From Pseudomonadota bacterium (GTDB taxonomy: Bacteria; Pseudomonadota; Alphaproteobacteria; Rhodobacterales; Rhodobacteraceae), in NCBI GenBank assembly GCA_022573605.1, contig JACZTQ010000156.1, positions 1 through 7,542 of the forward strand: 7,542 nt of DNA, given 5' to 3'. Made by a program: the position numbers and the translations under genes. The notes under the pieces were generated by a model, which saw nothing but the letters and a program-made list of their open reading frames with translations, was not told the DNA's origin and made no database searches. Below, piece after piece: positions 1 through 5,946 of this stretch (position 1 is its first letter; each line of letters starts with the position of its first letter).

Positions 1-942
1 CCGGCCGATCAGGTCGGCCGCCAGCGCGTCGGCGCGGTCGGAGACCTCGGGCGCGATGCGGTCGCGGATGGCGAACAGGCCGGACAGCGCGCCGCCGGCG
101 ATGGCCTGGCTGCCGGGCCCGCCGGGGGTGATATCGACGCCGTTCAGGGTCAGGCCGGACAGCGCGCCGGCGCCGTCGTCGTAGCGCATCGGCGCGGTGA
201 TGATCGGGCTCGCGGTGAACTGGATTTCCCGGGCCCTGGTGTCGACCAGGATCAGGCCCTGGGCGGTGGTCAACTCCACCACGCCGTTGGCGCGCATCTG
301 CTCGCGGATCGGCACGATCGCGGCGACCTGGTCGATCAGCCGCTCGCGCAGGTCGATCAGGCTGGCGGTGTCGCGGCCGCTGGAGGCGAAGATTTGAATC
401 TGGCGGTTGAGTTTGGCGATCTTCGAGAGCGCCCCGTTGACCTCGGTGACCTGGCGGGCGATATCGGCGTCCGCGGTCTGGCGCACCCGGGTACCCTCGG
501 TCGAGATCTGGTTCAGCCGGCTGGCGATGTCGCTGGCGGCGGTGGCCGCGGCGACCTGGCGCGGCGCCAGTTCCGGGGTCTCGGCCAATTGGCGCAACGC
601 CGCCTCGAAGGCGGTGATGCGGGTGGCGAGGGTGTCGTCGTCCCCGGCTACGCCGAGGCTGCGCTCGAGCCGCACCATCGCGTCGAGCTCCGACTGTCCG
701 CCGGCCAGGTCGCCGTCGGCGATGCGCCGGGCCGAGGTCAGTTCGGGGCTCGAAGCCCGGTTGACGCCGCCCACGGCGACACCGCTGCCAAAGCCCCCCA
801 GCACGGCCGAGGACAGGGTCACCGACTGGCGGCCATAGCCCTCGGTCAGGGCATTGGCGAGGTTGCCCGAGGTGATCTCGACCCGCCTTCCGGTTGCGGT
901 CAGCCCGCTGAGGGCGATGTTGATTGCGCTTGATATCGACAT
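1..942 (-). CDS. flgK: Flagellar hook-associated protein 1 FlgK, C-terminal part beyond the window
   Basis: FlgK forms the first ring of the junction between the flagellar hook and filament and is exported by the flagellar type III apparatus. The minus-strand frame is open without a stop from the ATG at 942 to base 1, giving 314 codons; family members run longer (about 480 residues in relatives, from memory), so the C-terminal third lies outside the window. The first 40 residues are the rod/hook N-terminal helix region (starting MSISSAINIALSGL). Residues 25-39 (SGNLANALTEGYGRQ) are a variant of the usual N-A-N-T-P-G-Y-S-R-Q signature. A long helical, Gln/Ala-rich stretch follows and leads to DLRERLIDQVA (about residues 195-205), matching the FlgK D-L-R-x-x-R-D segment. 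It lies 51 bases after the flgE stop on the same strand, so it is probably cotranscribed. Its Shine-Dalgarno is weak (GAAG five bases before ATG). Sequence and position together make the call firm. Confidence 0.93.
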   Translation of the reverse strand, partial: MSISSAINIALSGLTATGRRVEITSGNLANALTEGYGRQSVTLSSAVLGGFGSGVAVGGVNRASSPELTSARRIADGDLAGGQSELDAMVRLERSLGVAGDDDTLATRITAFEAALRQLAETPELAPRQVAAATAASDIASRLNQISTEGTRVRQTADADIARQVTEVNGALSKIAKLNRQIQIFASSGRDTASLIDLRERLIDQVAAIVPIREQMRANGVVELTTAQGLILVDTRAREIQFTASPIITAPMRYDDGAGALSGLTLNGVDITPGGPGSQAIAGGALSGLFAIRDRIAPEVSDRADALAADLIGR

Positions 943-993
943 GGCGTCTTCGTTTCTTTCAGCGCGGCGACCGCATCACGGGTTCAGGCGGGG

Positions 994-2301
994 TCACCGC
1001 TTCAGGTTTGTGGTCTCCTGGAGCATTTCATCGACGGTGCGGATGATGGTTGCGTTCGAGGAATAGGCCCGCTGGGTCTGGATCAGGTCGGTCAGTTCGC
1101 GGGCGATATCGACGGTGCTCTGTTGCAGGGCGAAGCCGACGATGCCGCCCACCGGGCCGGTACTGGCATCCCACAGGAAGATGCCGCCGGAATCCGGCGA
1201 TGGCGCGAAAGCCTGGCCGTCGAGCGCGGTCAATCCGTTCGGGTTGGGCACGTTGACCAGCGGGATCTGGAACAGGGCGCGGATCTGGCCGGTGTCGTAG
1301 ACTGCCTCGAGCATGCCCTGGTCGTTGATCTGCAGGGTTTGCAGGTTGCCGGCCGGAGCGCCGTTCTTCGAGATGTCGATCGGCGCGAAGGGTGAGTCGA
1401 GCTGGATCAGGCCGCCGTTGAGGCCGGACGCGCCGATGAAGACCTCGATCGGCCCGTCGGCCACGGTCACCGTGGCCATGCCGGTGACCGGGTTGTAGGG
1501 CAGGCCGGCCAGCGGGGAAACCGACAACAGCGAGCCGCGCCCGGTGCGGCTGGCGTCGAATTCCACGTCGAGTTCGGCTACCGGCACGGTGGCGCTGGTG
1601 GCGCTGTCGAAGAAGCTGACGCGCCACTGGTTGCTGGTGCCGGTGGCGGGCACCACCGGAGTGAACTCGATCCGCATCAGGTGGTTGCGCCCGACGCTGT
1701 CGAAATACTCGATGGTCGACTGGAACGGGTCGCCGGGCGCGCCGGCCTCGGTCTCGGAGGCCGGCAGGTTGACGCCGAGGGTCATCTTGGTGGTCGGCTC
1801 GGCGACCGTCAGGAACGGCGAGATCTGCACCGGCACCAGGCTGCTCGGGCTTTCCCGGGTCACCGTGCCGAGCAGCGCGCCGTCGGCGTCGGTCGGCCAG
1901 CCGAGCAGCGCCAGGCCGCTGCGGGTGACCAGAAATCCCCGCTCGTCGCGGTTGAAGGCGCCGGTCGCGACCATCTGGAACGGGCGTACGGCGGCGGCCA
2001 GATCGACCGATTCGATCTTGGTGACCGGCAGCATGCCGCGGCCCGAGACCGAGATGTCGGTGGAATTTCCGGTGGCGATCAGCGCCCCGGCCGAGGCCAC
2101 GTCGCGAAACGTCGTCACGGTGACCCCGCCGGCGCTGAAGGAGCCCGAACTCGAGGGGATCACCAGTGAGGCGAAATCCACATCCGCCCGGCGGTAGCCG
2201 TTCGTCGAGGAGTTGGCGATGTTGTCGGAAATGACCGCCAGCCGGGTCGCATTGACCGACAGCCCGGAAACACCCGCATTGAGCGACGACGAAAGACTCA
2301 T
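994..2301 (-). CDS. flgE: Flagellar hook protein FlgE
   Basis: FlgE is the subunit of the extracellular hook, the universal joint between rod and filament; it is exported by the flagellar type III system. The 435-residue product has the N-terminal bb_rod motif at residues 25-36 (SDNIANSSTNGY). A central FlaE-like beta-rich region follows, then a C-terminal helix ending in QRAYSSNATIIRTVDEML, typical of hook and rod proteins. The segment after STDISVSG reads GRGMLPVT where many FlgE proteins have a GNGFF-type motif. The length fits short alphaproteobacterial FlgE. An in-frame GTG at 2307 exists, but the GAGGTG Shine-Dalgarno (2307-2312) overlaps it and sits five bases before the ATG at 2301, so the ATG is chosen. 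The gene lies 71 bases after the motB stop and 51 before flgK. A CtrA-like box upstream suggests its own promoter. Confidence 0.95.
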   Translation of the reverse strand: MSLSSSLNAGVSGLSVNATRLAVISDNIANSSTNGYRRADVDFASLVIPSSSGSFSAGGVTVTTFRDVASAGALIATGNSTDISVSGRGMLPVTKIESVDLAAAVRPFQMVATGAFNRDERGFLVTRSGLALLGWPTDADGALLGTVTRESPSSLVPVQISPFLTVAEPTTKMTLGVNLPASETEAGAPGDPFQSTIEYFDSVGRNHLMRIEFTPVVPATGTSNQWRVSFFDSATSATVPVAELDVEFDASRTGRGSLLSVSPLAGLPYNPVTGMATVTVADGPIEVFIGASGLNGGLIQLDSPFAPIDISKNGAPAGNLQTLQINDQGMLEAVYDTGQIRALFQIPLVNVPNPNGLTALDGQAFAPSPDSGGIFLWDASTGPVGGIVGFALQQSTVDIARELTDLIQTQRAYSSNATIIRTVDEMLQETTNLKR

Positions 2302-2306
2302 GGACA

Positions 2307-2312
2307 CACCTC
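2307..2312 (-). promoter_or_regulatory. flgE ribosome binding site
   Basis: On the minus strand GAGGTG lies five bases before ATG 2301. It overlaps the alternative GTG codon at 2307, which therefore cannot use it; this decides the flgE start. Confidence 0.75.
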
Positions 2313-2344
2313 ACTTGGTCATTCTGAACCGAATTTCACCGGCC

Positions 2345-2376
2345 AGTATCCGGATCGGTCGTTAAGCGAGAGCTAA
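2345..2376 (-). promoter_or_regulatory. Candidate CtrA-type promoter of flgE
   Basis: Seen: TTAA (2362-2365), seven bases, then CTAA (2373-2376) followed by C, read on the plus strand; on the minus strand it reads TTAG-N7-TTAAC. This is a one-mismatch version of the alphaproteobacterial CtrA box TTAA-N7-TTAA. A GATACT hexamer (plus positions 2345-2350, four of six matches to TATAAT) lies 11 bases downstream on the minus strand. The -35 position for a 17-base spacer therefore falls inside the box, as in known CtrA-activated promoters. The box overlaps the motB stop codon (2373-2375). CtrA control of flagellar genes is established in related bacteria; use of this site is inference. Confidence 0.42.
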
Positions 2377-3314
2377 CGCCCGGGAATCGGCCCGGGATTT
2401 GGCCCGGAACGACGCAGCAGGGTAATGGAGATGCGCCGGTTCTGCGGTGCGGTCGGATCGGCGACCAGGGGCTCGACCGCCGCCTTGCCGGTGACCCGGG
2501 TGATGCGGCCCTCGGGCAGGCCGTGCCCGACCAGCAGCCGGCGCGCGGCGTTGGCCCGGTCGGCGCTGAGTTCCCAGTTGGAATAGTCGGCGCTGCCGAA
2601 CGGCACCGCGTCGGTATGGCCGACCACGGCGATGTCGTTGGTGGTCTCGCCCAGCACCGGCACCAGCACGTCGATCAGCTTCGACAGGATCGGCGCCGGG
2701 GTCGCCGAGGCCGAGGCGAACAGCGGCTGGTCGTCGGCGTCGATGATCTCGATCACCAGCCCGTCGGCGGTGATGCGCAGGAAGAAATGGCGCACCAGGG
2801 TGCCGTCGTCGGCGGCGTTCATCGCCGCGGCGATCTGGCGGCCGACCTCCTCGAGGCGCGCCTGCTCGGCCCGCGCGGCGGCCTGCGCCGCGTCTTCGCC
2901 CTCCCCTTCGCCGCCATGAGTGGCAAACTCGCCCGGTTGCGCGTCGGGCGGGATCTCCGGCACCGCGTCCTGCTCGCCGAGAGTCGGGCCTTCGTCGTCA
3001 TGGGTGGGCATTGGCTGCACGCCCTCGGGCTGGGTTCCGGCGGCGGGTTCCTCGGCCTTGAACGACTTGCCTTCCAGCATGCCGCCGCCGCCGCCGGTGG
3101 TGCGGTTGACCGCCAGGGTCGGATTGAAATAGTCGGCCAGGCCCTTGCGCTGTTGCTCGTCGGTCGCGCCCAGCAGCCACAGCAGCAGGAAGAAGGCCAT
3201 CATCGCGGTGACGAAATCCGCATAGGCGACCTTCCAGGCGCCGCCGTGATGGCCGGCGGCGATGATCTTCTTTCGCTTGATGATGATTGGGCGAATTTCA
3301 TCGCTGGCGGACAT
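2373..3314 (-). CDS. motB: Flagellar motor stator protein MotB
   Basis: MotB pairs with MotA in the inner membrane, conducts ions and anchors the stator to peptidoglycan. The 313-residue protein starts with a short basic cytoplasmic tail (KRKK at 13-16). One membrane helix follows at about residues 27-49, containing Asp33 in the motif YADFVTAMMAF, the equivalent of the proton-binding Asp32 of E. coli MotB. Residues 52-65 (DEQQ to YFNP) match the plug region. A Gly-, Pro- and acid-rich linker covers about 70-145. An OmpA-like peptidoglycan-binding domain fills about 180-300, with VGHTD (231-235), LSADRA (249-254) and NRRI (292-295). The start is ATG 3314, with GGAG six bases upstream. It is first of the minus-strand flagellar block; no motA is adjacent within the window. 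A CtrA-like box lies upstream, centred about 60 bases from the start. Confidence 0.93.
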   Translation of the reverse strand: MSASDEIRPIIIKRKKIIAAGHHGGAWKVAYADFVTAMMAFFLLLWLLGATDEQQRKGLADYFNPTLAVNRTTGGGGGMLEGKSFKAEEPAAGTQPEGVQPMPTHDDEGPTLGEQDAVPEIPPDAQPGEFATHGGEGEGEDAAQAAARAEQARLEEVGRQIAAAMNAADDGTLVRHFFLRITADGLVIEIIDADDQPLFASASATPAPILSKLIDVLVPVLGETTNDIAVVGHTDAVPFGSADYSNWELSADRANAARRLLVGHGLPEGRITRVTGKAAVEPLVADPTAPQNRRISITLLRRSGPNPGPIPGR

Positions 3315-3348
3315 CGCGGACTCCGGCCGGCCGGGATGGCCGGGGGCG

Positions 3349-3381
3349 ACTATAGGGGGCGAGGCATTAGCAGTGGGTTAC
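3349..3381 (-). promoter_or_regulatory. Candidate CtrA-type promoter of motB
   Basis: Seen: TTAG (3367-3370), seven bases, TTAC (3378-3381) on the plus strand, which is GTAA-N7-CTAA on the minus strand. That is six of eight matches to the CtrA box TTAA-N7-TTAA. On the minus strand TATAGT (plus 3349-3354, five of six matches to TATAAT) lies 12 bases downstream, placing the -35 position inside the box. Transcription would begin roughly 30 bases before the motB ATG. The layout nearly repeats that before flgE. The box match alone is weak; the combination with the -10 and the gene identity is what supports it. Confidence 0.38.
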
Positions 3382-3481
3382 AGCCCCGGGCGATGCCGCG
3401 TTTTCTCCCGGAAGCCCTTTCCCGGCGGCGGCGGCGCGGGCATACTCGCCACCGGCGAATGGGGGCAAACCGGAGGGTGGC

Positions 3482-4336
3482 ATGCGGGCGGCACGGTATT
3501 TCTTCTTCTTTCTCGCCGCCGGGCTGGTGTTTGGCGGCATGGCCGCAGGGTCCGAGCCCGCCCGGCGCCTCTTCGGCGCGCAGGTTACGCCCTCGGCCGG
3601 CCCGGCCGCGCCGCACGGCTCCTACGCCGGGGGCTGTCTGGCGGGCGCCGTGGCGCTGCCCGAGACCGGCCCCTTCTGGCAGGCGATGCGGCTGGCGCGC
3701 AACCGCAACTGGGGCCACCCGGCGATGATCGGCTTCATCGGGCGCCTGTCGCGCCAGGCGGCGGCGATCGGCTGGCCGCGGCTCTATGTCGGCGACATCA
3801 GCCAGCCGCGCGGCGGGCCGATGAACGGCGGTCACCGCTCGCACCAGATCGGGCTCGACGCCGATATCTGGTTGCGCATTCCCGGCCCGGCGGCGCTGAG
3901 CATCGCCGAGCGCGAAGCGATCTCCAGCCACTCGGTGGTGGGTCCGGACCGGCTGGCGGTCAACGCCGCCTGGCGCCCGGCGCATCAGGCGCTGATCCGG
4001 CTGGCGGCAAGCGACCCGGCGGTGGCCCGCATCTTCGTCAACGCCGCGATCAAGCGGGCGCTGTGCTTGGACGAGCCGCCCGGCGCGCGCGGCTGGCTGC
4101 GCAAGGTTCGCGCCTGGTGGGGCCACGATTCGCATTTCCACGTCCGGCTGAACTGCCCCGAGGCGGCGCCCGACTGCGTCGAACAGGCACCGCCGCCAGC
4201 GGGCGACGGGTGCGGCGCGGAGCTGGCCTGGTGGTTCACCGACGAGGCGCTCAACCCCAAGCCGCGCACCACCCCGCGCGTCGAGTTGACCCTGGACGAC
4301 CTGCCGCAAGCCTGCCGCGCCACGGTGTTGCAGTGA
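3482..4336 (+). CDS. mepA: Penicillin-insensitive murein endopeptidase MepA (peptidase family M74)
   Basis: MepA is a periplasmic zinc metallopeptidase that cuts D-alanyl-meso-diaminopimelyl cross-links in peptidoglycan. The 284-residue product begins with a signal peptide-like stretch (two Arg, then FFFFLAAGLVFGG, about residues 6-23). The metal-site motif GGHRSHQIGLDADIW spans 116-130; His121 and Asp128 have the seven-residue spacing of the E. coli zinc ligands. A second motif, WWGHDSHFHVRL (212-223), supplies the remaining histidines (His218/His220). Six cysteines (52, 195, 225, 232, 244, 278) match in order and spacing the three disulfides of E. coli MepA as I recall them, so it appears complete. 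GGAGG sits just before the ATG. It is divergent from motB and overlaps the next gene by four bases. I see no strong promoter; CATACT at 3441-3446 is a possible -10 without a convincing -35. Confidence 0.94.
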   Translation: MRAARYFFFFLAAGLVFGGMAAGSEPARRLFGAQVTPSAGPAAPHGSYAGGCLAGAVALPETGPFWQAMRLARNRNWGHPAMIGFIGRLSRQAAAIGWPRLYVGDISQPRGGPMNGGHRSHQIGLDADIWLRIPGPAALSIAEREAISSHSVVGPDRLAVNAAWRPAHQALIRLAASDPAVARIFVNAAIKRALCLDEPPGARGWLRKVRAWWGHDSHFHVRLNCPEAAPDCVEQAPPPAGDGCGAELAWWFTDEALNPKPRTTPRVELTLDDLPQACRATVLQ

Positions 4337-5298
4337 GGCTGGCGTGGCTTGGACTGGCGCTCGCGCTGAGCCCGGGCGCGGCGGCCGCCGAACCGCCGCC
4401 GCCGGGCTGGGACAAAGCGCTGGCCGCCGCCGCGCCGGTGGCGGTGACGGCCGAGCCGGTGGCGATCACCGGCGGCGAGCTTGACGGGCTCGCGCTCACG
4501 GGCGCCTGGGTGCTGCGCGCCGATCACCGCAAATTCGGCGGCTTCTCCGGGCTGGTGGTGTCCGGGGAGCGCCTCTACGCGGTCTCCGACATAGGCTGGT
4601 GGTTCGGCGCCACGCTCAACCAGGACGGCGACGCCTTGCGCCTCGCCGACGCCCGCCTGGCGCCGATGCGTGACGCCGAGGGCGACCGCTACACCAAGGC
4701 CGGCGGCGACGCCGAGGGGCTGACCCGGCTCGGGGGGCGGCTGGCGGTGTCGTTCGAGCGCGACCACCGGGTGATGTTCCTGCGCGAGACCGGGCGCATG
4801 GGGGCCACGATCCAGCCGCGCAGCTTCGAGCAGTTCCGCTCCAACAAGGGGCTGGAGGCGCTGGCGAGCCTGCCCGACGGGCGCCTGATCGTCTTCGCCG
4901 AGGGGGTGGACGACGGCGGGGTTCCGATGTTCCTGGTCGATCCGGGAGGGGACGTCACCGAGGCCCGCCTGCCGCGTGTGGGCAGCCATGCGGTGACCGG
5001 GGCCGATATCGGCCCGGACGGGCGGCTCTACCTGGTGCTGCGCGAATATTCGATGCTGTTCGGGCCCAGCATCCGGGTGATGCGCTACCGCCTCGGCGCG
5101 GGCGGCCTGCCGCTGCCCGCCAGCGCCGAGACCCTGGCCGCCTTCGAGGCCGCCAGCGGCATCGACAACATGGAGGGCATCTCGGTGGAGCGCGGCCCGG
5201 ACGGCGGCATTCGGCTGTGGCTGATCTCGGACGACAACTTCCGCTGGTCGCAACGCACCCTGCTGGTGCGCTTCGAGGTGCTGCCAGCGGATCCTTGA
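4333..5298 (+). CDS. Exported esterase-like activity of phytase family protein
   Basis: This 321-residue product resembles the family named esterase-like activity of phytase (Pfam PF13449), predicted beta-propeller-like exported proteins. The physiological substrate is not settled, and I do not assign phytase activity. Residues 1-19 form a signal peptide (basic start, WLGLALAL core, AAAA before Glu20). The mature part carries the family's blocks: FGGFSGLVVSGERLYAVSDIG, a GGDAEGLT segment, NKGLEALASLPDGRLIVFAEG-type repeats, DIGPDGRLYLVLRE, and a C-terminal IDNMEGISVERGPDGG followed by LISDDNF. The start is the GTG at 4333; its TGA-overlapping GTGA junction with mepA suggests translational coupling, and no Shine-Dalgarno is visible. 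No other in-frame start keeps the signal peptide and avoids long overlap. The frame stays open far upstream through mepA, but that part is a GC-bias shadow. The two proteins are probably made together. Confidence 0.85.
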   Translation: MRLAWLGLALALSPGAAAAEPPPPGWDKALAAAAPVAVTAEPVAITGGELDGLALTGAWVLRADHRKFGGFSGLVVSGERLYAVSDIGWWFGATLNQDGDALRLADARLAPMRDAEGDRYTKAGGDAEGLTRLGGRLAVSFERDHRVMFLRETGRMGATIQPRSFEQFRSNKGLEALASLPDGRLIVFAEGVDDGGVPMFLVDPGGDVTEARLPRVGSHAVTGADIGPDGRLYLVLREYSMLFGPSIRVMRYRLGAGGLPLPASAETLAAFEAASGIDNMEGISVERGPDGGIRLWLISDDNFRWSQRTLLVRFEVLPADP

Positions 5299-5308
5299 CG
5301 GGGAACGG

Positions 5309-5337
5309 TTGGCCCGCAGCCCGGCGCGGTGCATCAT
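5309..5337 (+). promoter_or_regulatory. Candidate sigma-70-type promoter of the RidA-family gene
   Basis: TTGGCC (5309-5314) and CATCAT (5332-5337) each match four of six consensus bases and are separated by exactly 17 bases. Transcription would start near 5344, leaving a leader of about 24 bases with GGGAGA at 5357-5362. A small inverted repeat, TTGCC/GGCAA (5337-5341 and 5347-5351), spans the predicted start. Similar matches arise by chance, so confidence is low. Confidence 0.3.
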
Positions 5338-5367
5338 TGCCCCGAAGGCAAACCCAGGGAGACGGCA

Positions 5368-5751
5368 ATGAAACTCTTCAACCCCGACACAACCGCCAAT
5401 CCGGCATCGAACTATTCCCACGGCGCACTGATCCCCGCAGGGGCTGAGCGGCTGGTGATCGCGGGGCAGGTCGGCATTGCTCCGGACGGCATCCTGGAGG
5501 CCGGCTTCGAGGCCCAGTCGCGCCGCGCCTGGTCGAACCTGTTCGCGGTACTGGAGACAGCCGGGATGGCCAAGACCGATCTGGTCAAGGTCACGATCTT
5601 CGTCACCCTGGCCGGCGTCACCGCCGCCTACCGCGCAATCCGCGACGAGGTCATGGAGGGGCACATGCCGCCGATGACCTACCTGGTGGTCGCCGGTCTG
5701 GCGGCGCCGGGAATGCTGGTCGAGATCGAGGGCGAGGCGGTGCGGGGCTAG
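5368..5751 (+). CDS. RidA/YjgF/YER057c/UK114-family protein lacking the canonical arginine
   Basis: RidA proteins are small homotrimers; the archetype hydrolyses reactive enamine/imine intermediates from PLP enzymes, using an arginine (Arg105 in E. coli RidA). This 127-residue product has the family's length and fold signatures: LVIAGQVGIAPDGIL (29-43), the helix region with NLFAVLETAGM (57-67), DLVKVTIFVT (71-80), and the C-terminal VEIEGEAV (118-125). Where E. coli has the P-A-R-S-C segment, this protein reads PPMTYLVVAGL, so Met103 or Thr104 replaces the arginine. It therefore probably belongs to a Rid subgroup other than RidA itself, and imine deaminase activity should not be assumed. The ATG at 5368 has GGGAGA five bases upstream; a longer frame to 5329 lacks this site. 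It lies 69 bases after the esterase-like gene and converges on the LOG gene. Confidence 0.88.
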   Translation: MKLFNPDTTANPASNYSHGALIPAGAERLVIAGQVGIAPDGILEAGFEAQSRRAWSNLFAVLETAGMAKTDLVKVTIFVTLAGVTAAYRAIRDEVMEGHMPPMTYLVVAGLAAPGMLVEIEGEAVRG

Positions 5752-5761
5752 GAAGCGATTC

Positions 5762-5937
5762 CGGCAGCGTCGCCGACCCCTCCCCTGTCCCCTCCCCTTT
5801 CAGGGGCGGGGGACGCAGGGCCCGAGGGTTCAACTGGCGTCCCCTCACCCTGCAAGGCTTCGCAGGGGACCGTCGCGCCAGTGGCGCGGCGCAAGCCCCG
5901 GAGAAGGGGACAGGGTGGGGGGGCGGCGACGCTGCCG
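5762..5937. repeat. Multi-hairpin imperfect palindrome between convergent genes
   Basis: A 14-base perfect inverted repeat (CGGCAGCGTCGCCG at 5762-5775 and its complement at 5924-5937) is continued inward by a second matching pair, CCCTGTCCCC (5783-5792) with GGGGACAGGG (5906-5915). Three smaller hairpins lie in order inside: GGGGACGC/GCGTCCCC (5809-5816 and 5837-5844), CCCTGC/GCAGGG (5848-5853 and 5862-5867), and CGCGCC/GGCGCG (5874-5879 and 5883-5888). The whole can fold like a cloverleaf on either strand. It sits 10 bases after the RidA-family stop and 9 bases from the LOG stop, so it fills the gap. Such GC-rich palindromes are frequent dispersed intergenic elements in alphaproteobacterial genomes. 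It may also end transcription from both sides, though no T-run follows. No coding potential is credible here. Confidence 0.75.
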
Positions 5938-5946
5938 CTTCGCCCC

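Noticed and set aside
1028..2314. A 428-codon minus-strand frame overlapping flgE
   Set aside because: Arg-rich translation with no motif; the flgE frame carries all the rod/hook signatures.
2360..2378. Hairpin CGTTA-A-GC, loop GAGA, GC-TAACG at the end of motB, considered as a terminator
   Set aside because: The stem is short with a bulge and no T-run follows on the minus strand. The same bases are better explained as a near-palindromic CtrA-like box.
3448..3481. GCCACC/GGTGGC pairing that could fold the mepA leader near its Shine-Dalgarno
   Set aside because: Six-base GC pairings with a 22-base loop are expected by chance in such DNA, and there is no supporting second stem.
3262..4332. 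Long in-frame extension upstream of the esterase-like gene, running through mepA in another frame
   Set aside because: It overlaps an intact mepA with all metal ligands and six cysteines, is Arg/Gly/Ala-rich without family similarity, and would bury the signal peptide. High GC keeps the frame open by chance.
5295..5300. TTGACG as a -35 element at the end of the esterase-like gene
   Set aside because: A good hexamer, but the bases 17 downstream (AGCCCG) do not resemble a -10. The TTGGCC/CATCAT pair fits better.
5337..5351. TTGCC/GGCAA hairpin before the RidA-family gene as a terminator of the upstream operon
   Set aside because: Only five base pairs and no T-run. It also overlaps the predicted promoter start region, so it is not a convincing terminator.
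3985..5664. A 559-codon minus-strand open frame opposite mepA, the esterase-like gene and the RidA-family gene
   Set aside because: Composition is Arg/Gly/His/Pro-rich with no recognisable domain, and it is antisense to three well-supported genes. It is a typical GC-rich shadow.
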